From [Phialemoniopsis] sp. UDSM-2020 (Eukaryota > Ascomycota > Sordariomycetes > Thyridiales > Thyridiaceae), in the NCBI GenBank assembly GCA_018873225.1, contig JAEILZ010000006.1, forward strand, positions 558,001 through 622,000: a stretch of DNA of 64,000 nt, read 5' to 3'. Under the pieces are notes generated by a model. The model was not told the origin of the DNA and did no database searches. It worked only from the letters and a program-made list of their open reading frames with translations. Numbering within the stretch: the first letter of the stretch is position 1; every line of letters starts with the position of its first letter. This document shows, piece after piece, positions 44,583 to 55,118 of this stretch. The translations under genes and the position numbers were made by a program.

Positions 44583-46461
44583 CTAATAGGTATACCTGAA
44601 GTTGTGATTCTGGAGATCTGTAGCATCCTCCTTCTCGGCCTCGAGACCAGCGAGTACGTTGTCATGCTGCTTGCCATACTTGCGATCGCGAGACTTGTTT
44701 TCGAAGACACACAGTACGGAGTAACCCAGGCCGGCAGCAGCCATGACGACAAAGGCGCACATCATGGCACCGATGCCAAGGGGGTACTTCGGTGCCTGGC
44801 TGGCCAAGAAAAACTGGGGACCGACAATGTTTCCGACGGCTATCGGCAAGGTTAGTAAACGTTCATACGGCGGAAATCCTCCGGAGACTCGGAACTCCCA
44901 AGTTGTTTGTGGGCACAGTTATGACTTACCGTAGATAACTGCAAGGGCCATGCCCATGAAGCTCTTCTTGGTTGCACCAGCAGTGTTGGAAGACGACAGA
45001 CTCAACATGAACACCCAGGGCACGTTGTAAAAGCCCATCAGATACACGCCCGCGAGAGACGCGTCGCGGTGGATAGTCGCGTCGAGAGTGTGCACCATGA
45101 CGGCGCCGGCGAGACCGAAGAGCGCCCCAAGCATCCAGAAGATGCACCGGACGTTGGGCACCCAGAAGCTGATGGCCGTCAGGACGGCCTGGCTGCCCAT
45201 GGCGACGGCGGCCTGGGGCGTGGCCATGAGTACCGTCTTGGACTGGCTGAAGCCGTAGCCGGAGATGATGAGCGGGTTGAAGTTGGTGACGCCGGCGTTG
45301 ACGATGGCGTAGGCAAACGCGGACACGAAGATGCACCAGACCTTGGGGTCTTTGAATACCTCGAGGATCTGACGGGGTTTGAATTTCTGGGGTTGTTAAG
45401 TTAGTCATCGGGTAGTTGGGTTCGTTTTGTTCTTTTGGATAACGTACCTGGTGGATGTTCACACCGGTCTGATTCTCGGCAAGGCGGATCGTCGCAAGTT
45501 TCTTCTCCTCCTCTGTGAAGAACCATGCTTTGGAAGGATGGTCGGGAAGGCCAAAGAAGAGCAGAGCTCCGGCTGCGATCGTAACGGCGCCGTAGATGAG
45601 AAAGATGTACTGGTAAGGAGATGCTATGTTAGTGACATATTTCGGAGCAGGTACCTGGAGACCTGTATCTCTTGGACAAGCCAGTGACATACCTTCCAGG
45701 TGGCCAAGGAGCCGTTGATGTTTCCAATTCCATAAGACAAGATGCCGCCAAATATGCCAGCGAAGGTGTTATACCAAAGTGCCGTCCGCAGTGGCTGCTC
45801 CTCTCGGCGGTACCACATCGAGTTGACGACAAGCATGCAGGGGAGCAGAGCAGCCTCGAAGACACCGAGGAAGAAGCGAATGGCCGCCAAGCCTCCAAAG
45901 TTGTGGCAGGCCGCCATCAGGCAGAGCGCCGCTCCCCAGAGCACGAGACACACTCCGATGTATCTGCCGATGGGGACCTTGGTCATCACCCACATGTTGG
46001 GAAATTCCATTAAGAGGTACCTGCCCAACCACGTATTAGCTTTGTATGTACACACACCCGGCTAAGGGAAGGGAACGTACCCGAAGTAGAAAATGCTGCC
46101 GAGCCAGCTGTATTCCTGGCCTTGAAGATTCGCATCCTTTTTGATGCCGAAGACGGCGGCGTACCCGAGACCGTTCTGCAAGCAGGAGAAAGTTAGACAT
46201 TGCTAGCCTGGGCGCGTGTGGGAAGGAAGGTGTCATTCTGACCTTATCTAGGAAGGCCAAGGTCATTGCCAGGACTGCCAACGGCGTCACGACGAGGTCG
46301 GTCTTGAGCAAAATGCGACGTGCCTTGGCAGGGGTTAAGGTTTCTGCCACCTGCTCGGCCTTGTCGCCTTCGCCTCCGACAATGGATGGTGTCACATCAT
46401 TCCGGGGAGAGATCTTGTCGTCTGATGACATTGTCTTGTCTGCTCCTTGAGTCGTGGCCAT
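44583..46461 (-). CDS. MFS transporter, Dal5-type, beside the hydroxyproline gene
   Basis: Six exons (46461-46243, 46175-46081, 46020-45693, 45609-45448, 45386-44930, 44839-44583) give 505 residues with about 12 membrane helices. Family features include TPLAVLAMTLAFLDK at the first helix, NGLGYA, the LMEFPNMW segment, WYRREEQPLRT between helices, and the SSNTAGATKKS loop of anion:cation symporters, ending NHNFRYTY. It would import an organic anion or amino-acid derivative at the plasma membrane. Its start faces the trans-3-hydroxyproline dehydratase across a 599-bp promoter, so hydroxyproline or a related compound is a reasonable guess for its substrate. Confidence 0.87.
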
Positions 46462-47060
46462 GGTTTATCAACGTAACAAAGTGAATGAGGTTAAAAGTAC
46501 AACGTTATTGATTTGGACCGGTCGGTGGAGATGTAAGTAAAGAGGTCCATACAACAGATCCTGCGAACAGAGGAAGAAGCTGCAGGTTTTATTTAATTCC
46601 ATATGGCTGGACTCTTCTCCCCAGATAGGTGAAAAGAAGCTGTGTGGGACTAAGGCGTGATGCCGAATGTCGATTAGATCAGTGACGAGCCGGGGGTCGT
46701 CAGTCGGTGTCGGAAGCGCTAAATCTCTCCTTATCAGCGGATTAGGCACTTAGTCGACTTTTGGTATGCCTTCAAAGACTATCATCCCCATGGAGATAGC
46801 GAAGTGGGCTGGGTCGGACTGTGGATTAACGAGTCAGCAGCAAACGGTTGTGGTCGGCTCATCCGACCTTGGCCGATGTGGGCTTCTAGACCGGTGTCGG
46901 GGAAATTAACAGCCGCATCAATGCGATAAAGTCTTCTGAGAATGAGGTGCACAATCGCCAAGAATAACAGCTGCTGCATGTCTTCCTTGCATTTGCTGAG
47001 CGATCGTTTTCGCGTTGAAGTCTCTTGATTTCCTTCAACGTTCATTTGCGGCTGTTCAGC
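46462..47060. promoter_or_regulatory. Divergent promoter with CGG inverted repeat and GATA sites
   Basis: The 599-bp shared promoter of the permease (-) and the dehydratase (+) has a CGG-N5-CCG inverted repeat at 46855-46865 (TCGGCTCATCCGA), the geometry bound by Zn2Cys6 dimers. Four HGATAR matches occur at 46623-46628, 46731-46736 (inverted), 46794-46799 and 46924-46929. A Zn2Cys6 gene lies just downstream of the dehydratase, so local control is plausible. Both motif types are short and could occur by chance. Confidence 0.4.
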
Positions 47061-48278
47061 ATGGACCTCTTCGAACTCTTCTCTGATCCGGGCTACGAGC
47101 CCATCACCTGCGTCGATCTGCACACGGTGGGCATGCCGACCAGGATCGTTGTAAAAGGTTATCCCGAGCTGGAGGGGACGCTGCAAGAGCAAAAGACGCT
47201 GGCTGCGGAGAAGCACGATGTGATCCGCAGGAACATCCTTTGCGAGCCGAGAGGGCATTTCGACATGTTTGGCGCAATTCTGAGACCCAGTACCGAACAC
47301 ACGAAGGCAAAAAGAGCACACATGGGCGTTCTGTACATACACCCGTCCGGATACAGCAACATGTGTGGGCACGCAACGATAGCGCTGGGCCGTTTCTTGG
47401 TCGACACGCACGACTTAGACGTATTTCCCCAGAGAGACAGATTGCAATCCGACTCAACGAGCTTAACGACGCTGGTTGTGCTTCATACTCCTGGTGGCCT
47501 GGTCGAAATTACAGTACCGACCAATGAAGACGGGACTCGATCCGATCCAACTCGTGCCATCACATTCGAAGCTGTTCCGGCTTATCCCCTGGCAACAGAA
47601 CTACTTGTCGAGATTCCTCCGAAGTACAGATGGCCGGAGCTGAAAGAGAGAGACAGCGTTACCGTCGATCTGGCCTACTGCAGTGCTTTTAGCTGTCAAA
47701 TATCCCTTCAAGAGCTTGGGTTCCCTGCGGACAGCCTTTGGCGTAAGCCGAAACTGGAGTCGCTCAGATTCGCTGCTAGACAGATCAGAGACGCGATCAA
47801 TGAAGATGATGAGTACAGCGAGAAGCTCAGAGTTCCCGGCAAACCCAAAAGCGAGAGCCGGCTTTTTGGTGTCATGGTCGTCGACAAGGCTCTGGGGACC
47901 GCCGGTGAGGGGACGTCTGGTGGCGAGACTGGACTGTACTGTTTTGGCGATGGTCACATAGATCGTTCGCCTACTGGCAGCATGGCAGCCGCTCGAGCGG
48001 CCTTGGCTTATGCAAAGGGGGAGCTTTCCATCGGCGACTCGTGGACATATCACAGCCTCACATCCAACTGGTCCAAGACCAGCCCTGGCATGATTGCGAC
48101 AATTCTACGGCAGGTAGAGCCTATTGGTTATGATGCTGCACAGAATGGCTTGGCACATCTTCCATTAGTGGTGCAAATCAAAGGCCATGCCTCCTATACA
48201 GGATTTCACACGTTTGTAGTTGAGCAGGAAGATCATCTGCCTGCGGGTGGGTTTCTCCTTAGTAGACTAGACAACTGA
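47061..48278 (+). CDS. trans-3-hydroxy-L-proline dehydratase (proline racemase family, Cys/Thr form)
   Basis: A single exon of 405 residues. The first active-site motif SNMCGHATIALGR carries the catalytic Cys (C102). At the second site, DRSPTGSM has Thr (T305) where racemases and epimerases have Cys. In the human enzyme L3HYPDH the same Cys/Thr pair marks a trans-3-hydroxy-L-proline dehydratase, which removes water to give pyrroline-2-carboxylate, later reduced to proline. The protein is ~50 residues longer than the human form. Upstream codons are open but the chosen ATG gives the family start MDLFELFSDPGYEP. Its permease and regulator neighbours suggest a small uptake-and-use cluster. Confidence 0.88.
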   Translation: MDLFELFSDPGYEPITCVDLHTVGMPTRIVVKGYPELEGTLQEQKTLAAEKHDVIRRNILCEPRGHFDMFGAILRPSTEHTKAKRAHMGVLYIHPSGYSNMCGHATIALGRFLVDTHDLDVFPQRDRLQSDSTSLTTLVVLHTPGGLVEITVPTNEDGTRSDPTRAITFEAVPAYPLATELLVEIPPKYRWPELKERDSVTVDLAYCSAFSCQISLQELGFPADSLWRKPKLESLRFAARQIRDAINEDDEYSEKLRVPGKPKSESRLFGVMVVDKALGTAGEGTSGGETGLYCFGDGHIDRSPTGSMAAARAALAYAKGELSIGDSWTYHSLTSNWSKTSPGMIATILRQVEPIGYDAAQNGLAHLPLVVQIKGHASYTGFHTFVVEQEDHLPAGGFLLSRLDN

Positions 48279-48888
48279 AAGTAATCTGTAACAACCTTGG
48301 CCTTTAACAACGAGAATGAAGTAATTGTGGAGTATGAAATTTACGTCCAGCTTTTGCTCTCCGTGTTGACTAATGTCTTGCAAATCGTTACTGGGCCTTG
48401 GCCATACTCGATGAGCCCCATACACACAGTCTTCACTCGAAGATGCCAAAGTACGTCTTCACGGCATCCAATTATCACAAGATACCACAGATAACCCAGC
48501 GGGTAGCTACGGGTTTACTTATGCTATTACAAGGCACGCAGGAGGTCTCTGAGGCAGCTCAAGGCTTCCCCGCACCCCACTTATGCCGCCTTGATGCGGC
48601 ATACTGGGGGCATTTAGGCTTGCACAGGTGCCATCAGCAGAGATAATAGTCATTAATCACTATCATTAAGAATCCCCAGGGCGGCTTGCCATGCGGGGAC
48701 ACGATAGGGGACCAGTCGGTATGTGGACTCCGAGACCGGCATGTGGGTCCCGAGTTGCCTCTTAGGTTCGACGCTAACCATCGAACTAAACAAACAACGC
48801 TGCCGGGATGGAGATCAGGGAGGATGCTCTCAAAATACACATACATACCGGTTATCCGGTCACTCACGCGTTGTCCAAGACCTTCGGG
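48279..48888. other. Spacer upstream of the Zn2Cys6 gene
   Basis: A 610-bp gap. It contains several CGG/CCG triplets, but no gene, repeat or cloverleaf was accepted. A B-box-like GGTTCGA near 48765 has no matching tRNA. Confidence 0.5.
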
Positions 48889-51496
48889 ATGGAGACAGAT
48901 AACATGCCATCACAGGACTTTCCCACACCTAGTAGCATGTCCAGAAGATGTATCCGGGCGTAAGCGCCACTTCCCCCTTGGCTGGCCTCGAGGTCCGTCG
49001 GCTAACCAGGGTCAACAGATGCGCGCGGTGCCGGGATATGAAGGTCCGATGCTCCGGCACGTGTCCATGTACGCGGTGCCAAAGGACCAAGAAGGAGTGC
49101 TACTTCCGACCGGAAGGTACCAATAGGGTATCCGTATCACAAAGGTACCTATCCCTATCCCTTGCTGGCCGGAGCGTTGTTGAGAACTAACTTGTTCCGT
49201 GCAGATACCTCGAATCCCTGCAAAGCCGGGCCTCCCTACAGCAGCCGATGATTCCGTCACCGCAGTCTCCACTCGACTCGCCGACTCTACCGGAGGACCG
49301 CCGCTCCGACCCGGCCGACTGGCGGGCCCAAGTGGGCCAACCGAGTCGTCCGGACTTAGGTGAGACTCATAAGATATTGGCTCGATGTCCAGCGTCGTCA
49401 AATACTAACAGGCACACCCATTTGCCCGTGTTCAGGATTGCAGAATCAGGAACAGCCACTGCTACCAGAACAGCACTCTAGGAGTGTTAGTGAATCGACA
49501 CTACCCGAGTTCCATCGCAACCCCCTGGTCGACAATGGCGAGGTCTTTGCTGTCGACGCTCGTGGGAAGCACTGTGAGCCATCCCTCATTACCTTTATGT
49601 CTAAGTAGAGACCTGACATCCTTATCCCCAAGGGTACATGGGACCAACTTCATCGTGGGCCTTTTGTAGACGCGTCGTAGCCATCATCGGAAGCAGGATG
49701 CCCAAGCCGGAGCCGCCCGTCGATCCATGGGACCTGCAAAACCTCGAACTCACCTGGGATCCAGTCGGGCTGCACAGACAACCGAGCGTGGAGAACCTTC
49801 CCTCTCGCGACTACGCCCTTCTCCTGCTCACGACCGTCAAGTTCCACCTCGGCCCGCTGAGCCAGCTCATCCACGACGAGTCGTTCCACCGACACCTGGA
49901 GAGCTTCTACCAGAATCCCGCAGCCGAGGCCAGCCGCTCGAGGTTTTGGTATGCTCAGTTCCTCATCATTCTGGCCTTTGGTGAAGCATTCTCTGCGGCT
50001 AGGCCGGTCAAGTCGATCCCTGGAACGGACTACGCTTCTCGTGCGCTGGCGCTTACTTGCGGCCTCGTCCCTATGGGTGGCGACACGCTGGCGGCTGCTG
50101 AGGCCCTGAGTCTCATCGCGTTGTACCTACAGGCTCTTGATTGGAGACTGATGGCCTTTCAACTGGTAAGCTTCAGCTGCCCAACCTAAGAGCCTCCGTG
50201 CTTCTTCGAGGTGGTGTTATACTCACACCGGTGAAGATTGGCCAAGCATTCCGGATATGCACAATCGAGGGCTGGCACAGACATATGCCCACAGAACAAG
50301 TTGACCCCCAGATATCACAGCGTTGCAACACAGTATTCTGGACCGCGTATATCATCGATCGAGAGTTCGGCACGTTGGTAGGGGTGCCAAGCAGTATTCG
50401 AGACGAGGACATCACGACAAAACTTCCATCCGAAATCGACACCTCGATCAAGTCCCAGTCGCTGAGTCTGCAGATTAGGATGGCTCGTTTGACAGCAACT
50501 ATCCTCACTGGTATGTAATTGCGGTCGAGGGCAACAGTGCTGTGCTGCAGTGACTGACCGGCAGTTTGCAGGTGTCTATGGAGTCGACCGGAACTCGCAG
50601 GGCAGCTTGCTCAAAGACACGCAGTCCGCGCTCCATGACATTGCTCACATCTCGAGAGATTTAAGCGCGTTCTTAGAGCACAACCTCGAAGGCATAAACA
50701 TTCGCACCTCCAAAACTGCCACAAGGCTCATGCTGTCGTACCACCATGTATGTCACCCATGTTTTTGCTGGTTATCGTGAACGTTGCATTGCTAACCCTG
50801 CATTACCTGCCTTGTAGTGTGTAGTCCTGACGACCCGGCCACTGGTGATGTGCCTCTTGCAGAGGCGTTTAGCCATGGAATCGGAAGTAAGGTCCGTCCC
50901 GACGGGAGCGATCAGCTCCTTGCTGCAGTCCTGCACCGCCTCTGCCTTGCATATTCTCAAAATGCTCAAATCGCTCGACGATAGCAACTTGATCGGTAAG
51001 TGTTACAGAGCACATTGCAAACAGTTCGGACTCTGACAGAAGCCGCCGATGGGCAGACTGCTTCCTGCCTTTCCAGCTCGAGACCGTGTTCTCGTCCGCT
51101 TTCCTCCTCTACGTAATCGATGCGGTGGCGCCAGATTTCATCGCAGACCGGACATGGCTTCCGATGGCCCATGGCATGTTCGACGTGATGATCGCTCGAG
51201 GCAGTCCGGCTGCGTTGCTTCGAAAGCGAGAGTTCCAACGGCTCGAGCAAGTCGTCGAGTCTTACCTGAAAGCTAAGGGCGCGCAAGATGGCAGGCAACC
51301 TGATACCCAGCTTGAGGGCTCCAACTCTGCCGAGATGGGGCCACAGATCAGTGAGGCTGACATGGCAGATACGGCTTATGTGTCCCAGGAGCCTTGGGAC
51401 TTTTTGGGTCCAAACGGTGCATTTGCCATGTCGCCTACTGAGATGCTTCGGCTTGCCGAGGAGCTTCATGTTGATGATTTTATAGTGGATGAGTAA
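48889..51496 (+). CDS. Zn2Cys6 transcription factor with fungal_trans domain
   Basis: Nine exons (48889-48959, 49019-49144, 49205-49359, 49412-49573, 49633-50165, 50237-50510, 50572-50747, 50818-50995, 51057-51496) give 704 residues. The zinc cluster (about 25-51) reads C-x2-C-x6-C-x3-C-x1-C-x2-C-x6-C around CARCRDMKVRC and CTRCQRTKKEC. It is followed by a linker SQRYLESLQSR. The middle has the fungal-specific regulatory domain, with YMGPTSSWAF, NTVFWTAYIIDREF and GVPSSIRDEDI, and TRPLV near the C-terminal part. It would be a nuclear DNA-binding regulator, probably of the adjacent hydroxyproline-type genes. Splice choices near the fifth intron (acceptor CCAAG) are the least certain. Confidence 0.85.
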
Positions 51497-51843
51497 ATGC
51501 CCTACGTTAACAAGCACTCGGTCATGTGCGAACTCAGACTGCACCGCTCTTCGAGCACAGAGACATTCGTATCTCTCTGACTTCTCATTGGGCTTCCAGA
51601 TACGCCACGCGCTTACAGGTGCCATCTTGGCGCAACACGGCCCTATCATTGACGAGCAAATGATATTTTGTTAATGCCCAATCGGGCTACCGTGTGCAAT
51701 GCCAAGTTCAGCTGGGCTGACCCTTGTTGGCGGGGTACCTCGCACCCGAAAGTGATCAGGCAGCCTGTCGAGCATCCTCATCGACATAACCTCGTCTTCA
51801 AACTTTCTCTCTAGCAAAGCGTCCATTCTCCTTGCAACCAAAT
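51497..51843. other. Spacer, no gene seen
   Basis: A 347-bp gap between the regulator and the HET gene. The open frame of the HET gene extends slightly upstream of its ATG. Nothing else is seen. Confidence 0.5.
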
Positions 51844-53502
51844 ATGCGCTTTCTGAAGACGGACTCTCTAGAGTTCACAGAGATTGTGGGGGAGCCGCCA
51901 TCATATGCTATACTCTCTCATCGCTGGGAGGACGAAGAAGTCACATTTCAGGATTTCCGGAACGGAACCCAACGCAGCAAGAAAGGCTTTGAAAAGATCA
52001 AAAAGTGCTGTCAAGTTGCTGCTAACGATGGGTACGATCTTGTCTGGGTCGACACTTGCTGCATCGACAAGTCTTCGAGCGCAGAGCTGTCCGAGGCGAT
52101 CAACTCCATGTTCCAATGGTACCACCAGTGCGATGTCTGTTATGCGTATCTGTGCGACGTGCGAGATGATGAACTCCGAAACCTGGATTCATCGTTTCGA
52201 AACAGCTCGTGGTTTACAAGAGGCTGGACACTGCAGGAGCTCATCGCGCCCGAGGTGCTGGTATTTCTGAACGACGAATGGCGGGAGATCGGGTCACGAG
52301 CTGCCCTCGTGGAGACGGTTTCCAGCGTCACTGGAATTCCCGAGGAGATCTTTCAGTCGTCATGGCGTGCCCGTGGCCTGGAGAGAGGTCTCGACACATA
52401 TAGCGTCGCTAGCCGGATGTCGTGGGCGGCGGAGAGAACGACGACCCGGCCTGAAGACGAGGCTTATTGCCTCATGGGGTTGTTCGATGTTCACATGCCA
52501 CTTATCTACGGTGAGGGTCGCAAAGCGTTCCTCAGGCTTCAACAGGAGATTCTCCAAAAGTCAGACGACTGTTCCATATTCGCATGGAGTGGGGATGAGT
52601 TTCATGATGGGATTCCCTTGCAACCCAACGGTCTCCTAGCAATGGCGCCCAAGTTCTTTGCAGATTGTCAGCAGGTGACGCTGATCCCTCGAAGCGGTAT
52701 CTCGTTTGAGATAGCTAGGCGGATGGTCCGGCTCCACACCTTTGTGCCGATTTCTCATCCTACAGGCGTGTTGCCCTTGCCTCTTGTCTTGTCAAATGAT
52801 GATTTCTTCATGTTCCCGTCGGATCACATTCGACATGACACTCTCCTGGTCCTACTGGACTGTCGTCGACCCGAGGGTCAACTGGGCCTCTACATCCAGG
52901 AGATGTCAACAGACCTCTTCACTCCATCAACATTTTGCCGATGCTTTGTTCTGCGATCAAAGGAACATATTTGGAAGTCTAGAACACTAACTATGCCGAT
53001 GATAGGTCAACCTCTCGAGGCTGTGGATTTGCGTCCGCAGCATCGACTTTTACGTTTCAATCACAGTCGGATAGGCGACAATGAATATATCATGGGCAAG
53101 ACAGGATATATCTACCCAAGCGGATACATAGTTTCTAACAATCCGGATCTAGCCAATGATTCAACGTCATACTTTACCTTGACATTGGAAAAGTCTGCGT
53201 GGGCGGTCTTCTGGCCTCGTGGTGGAGATGCTTATCGGCCTGCTATCTACGTCCAAGCGGAGCCACATGACGAGTCCTTGCGTTTCGGTTTGGAACTTTT
53301 CCGCGATGTTGGCATTTCTGGGGAGCGAATAGCCCGGGACAAGTGGCTTCCGAACGTTCACTTAAGGAGCATGCAGCTGCACGACAGCTCCAACACGGAG
53401 ATCTTGAGGAAGCATCTAGCGGGCAAGCTCGAGATGGTGTTGAAGGCTCGTGTCGGACTTCGCTCATATAATCTAATTTTGTGTTTTGAGGAAAGTGCAT
53501 GA
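51844..53502 (+). CDS. HET-domain protein
   Basis: A single exon of 552 residues. The HET domain (about 20-240) shows the three classical blocks YAILSHRW, WVDTCCIDK and WFTRGWTLQELIAP, followed by RMSWAAERTTTRPEDEAYCLMGLF, the extension common in HET proteins of the HET-6/DUF8212 type. HET domains are TIR-related and can trigger programmed cell death in heterokaryon incompatibility; the role here is inferred. The C-terminal half is a beta-rich region that I do not recognise. No ATPase domain is fused. Together with the two STAND genes it makes the window rich in recognition-type genes. Confidence 0.88.
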   Translation: MRFLKTDSLEFTEIVGEPPSYAILSHRWEDEEVTFQDFRNGTQRSKKGFEKIKKCCQVAANDGYDLVWVDTCCIDKSSSAELSEAINSMFQWYHQCDVCYAYLCDVRDDELRNLDSSFRNSSWFTRGWTLQELIAPEVLVFLNDEWREIGSRAALVETVSSVTGIPEEIFQSSWRARGLERGLDTYSVASRMSWAAERTTTRPEDEAYCLMGLFDVHMPLIYGEGRKAFLRLQQEILQKSDDCSIFAWSGDEFHDGIPLQPNGLLAMAPKFFADCQQVTLIPRSGISFEIARRMVRLHTFVPISHPTGVLPLPLVLSNDDFFMFPSDHIRHDTLLVLLDCRRPEGQLGLYIQEMSTDLFTPSTFCRCFVLRSKEHIWKSRTLTMPMIGQPLEAVDLRPQHRLLRFNHSRIGDNEYIMGKTGYIYPSGYIVSNNPDLANDSTSYFTLTLEKSAWAVFWPRGGDAYRPAIYVQAEPHDESLRFGLELFRDVGISGERIARDKWLPNVHLRSMQLHDSSNTEILRKHLAGKLEMVLKARVGLRSYNLILCFEESA

Positions 53503-54011
53503 GGGCGTGGCAGGAATTAAATTACTAGCTACACACCTGCCGCCGGGGTCTTATAAGAACAGGTTCTTGACTACACTTGAAGATTGGGGGGATGAGTGTA
53601 TTGGAATGCAAGGTACAGCATGCAAATCGGCTTCGGTATGTGGAGACAAGGAATGTAGACTACGGTGTTAGACTCCGTAGGCTGAACCAAGTAGTGTGCG
53701 GGGTCCGGAAATACCTTCCTGATAAGCCTGAGCAAAGCTGGGGAATGTTCGGCATCCGTGCATGGACAGAGGATCCGACAACTTGGCCCACCTTCGCTCC
53801 GCATTGTCTCCCACTGCTTTATCATCAAAGCGGTGCCAAATTGTGTCATGGGGATCTGACTTTTTGGTACAAATTGTATCATTCGATTCCCTGGTTCAAT
53901 AAGACATAGCCATTGACTTGACAGGTCATCTCTCTCTAAACCAGCCCAGTCTACACATAACATCGTCTACGCTTCATTCACCACTCCGGAACACATCACC
54001 CATTGTTCAAG
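53503..54011. other. Spacer, no gene seen
   Basis: A 509-bp gap. A 130-codon open frame on the minus strand has no family look and was not accepted. Confidence 0.5.
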
Positions 54012-54668
54012 ATGGCGACACCACAGATCATCAAGTACAACATCAAGCCCGCAAAGCTGATGCCCAACTCGCCAAAGCCCCTCCTACTATACAAAAGGGC
54101 CTTCATGAACGCCGACGGCAAGATAGACCCGCAGCTCGCATACGACACTTTCACAGCCAACAAGTGGGACGTGCAGTGGGTGACGCGGTACGGCCGCGAG
54201 CAGCGCGCGCACTACCACGATGCGTCGCACGAGGTCATGATCGTGCTCTCCGGGCCGGGCAAGATCCGGTGGGGCGCCGCGGACCTCGACGACGACTGGC
54301 AAAAGTGCACGTACGGCGGCGCGCACGAGCCCGAGGCCATGGAGGTCGAGGTCGAGGTCGGCGACGTGTTTGTCATCCCGTCGGGCGTGGCGCACAAGTC
54401 GTTTGACCCGCAGGCCAAGGGCGAATCGTACGGGTGCCTGACGGGCGAGGCGCGCGGGATCGTGGCGGACGATCCGAGGAAGAAGATTGGTGAACTGCCG
54501 CTGGAGGGATTCATGATGATGGGGGCGTATCCCAAGGGGTTCACTTGGACATGGAGCGAGGGCGGCGCGCACCTGGGTAACTTTGAGGCCGTCTGGAGTC
54601 TTCGCAACCCGGATACAGACCCTGTGTTTGGCGAGACTGGTGGACTTCATGATCATTGGAAGGCGTAA
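54012..54668 (+). CDS. Cupin-domain protein
   Basis: A single exon of 218 residues. The cupin metal site is visible: His-x-His-type AHYHDASHEVMIVLSGPG, followed by the second motif VIPSGVAHKSF. The arrangement resembles YjlB-like cupins of unknown function. There is no signal peptide, so a cytosolic location is likely. The region is GC-rich with high third-position GC, giving long false frames in other phases. It could be a dioxygenase, isomerase or sugar-binding protein; no neighbour clarifies this. Confidence 0.82.
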   Translation: MATPQIIKYNIKPAKLMPNSPKPLLLYKRAFMNADGKIDPQLAYDTFTANKWDVQWVTRYGREQRAHYHDASHEVMIVLSGPGKIRWGAADLDDDWQKCTYGGAHEPEAMEVEVEVGDVFVIPSGVAHKSFDPQAKGESYGCLTGEARGIVADDPRKKIGELPLEGFMMMGAYPKGFTWTWSEGGAHLGNFEAVWSLRNPDTDPVFGETGGLHDHWKA

Positions 54669-55118
54669 GGTAGCATGTAGAATAGAGGAGGAATGTATAC
54701 ATCGAGAAGTTTGAGGCGTTGCACTAAACTGCGAGGAATGAGTGATACATGGCGACAAACTGTCAAGTGCCACCAATGATTCAAGGCATGTACACGGCCT
54801 GGCTTTGAGGAAAATAGAGTCTCAGTGCGGGGGCAAAGGTTTCAACGCTTCCTCCCCAGCGTGCCGTTTCATCAGGACATTCTAGCAGTCGATTTGGGTT
54901 TATGACCAGCTCGAAGACATTGATTCAGCTCTTATATTGTGTGGATTTGTATATCTTAATCCAATGGGATTCTTTAAGCTTCTGCTTAGCACCTGCCGCC
55001 TGTCAAGGCGAGCTGAGATACTGTGTCTGCTAAGTGAACTCAGGATTGGTTGAACACATGGGTCCGTCTTGACCGCGCACCAGAGAGACATTATGTCTGA
55101 TCACTCCCATATCCCCAG
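54669..55118. other. Convergent spacer with an isolated hairpin core
   Basis: A 450-bp gap between the cupin and amino-acid transporter genes. At about 54990-55017 it contains, in inverted orientation, a core GCCTTGACAGGC identical to that of hairpin copy C. The TATA and ATGATGA parts of the unit are not found. Confidence 0.4.

Noticed and set aside
48755..48790. GGTTCGACGC, resembling a tRNA B box
   Set aside because: No A box or cloverleaf is found upstream and no acceptor stem can be paired.
53571..53963. A 130-codon minus-strand frame between the HET and cupin genes
   Set aside because: No recognisable domain, and its composition is unlike neighbouring genes.
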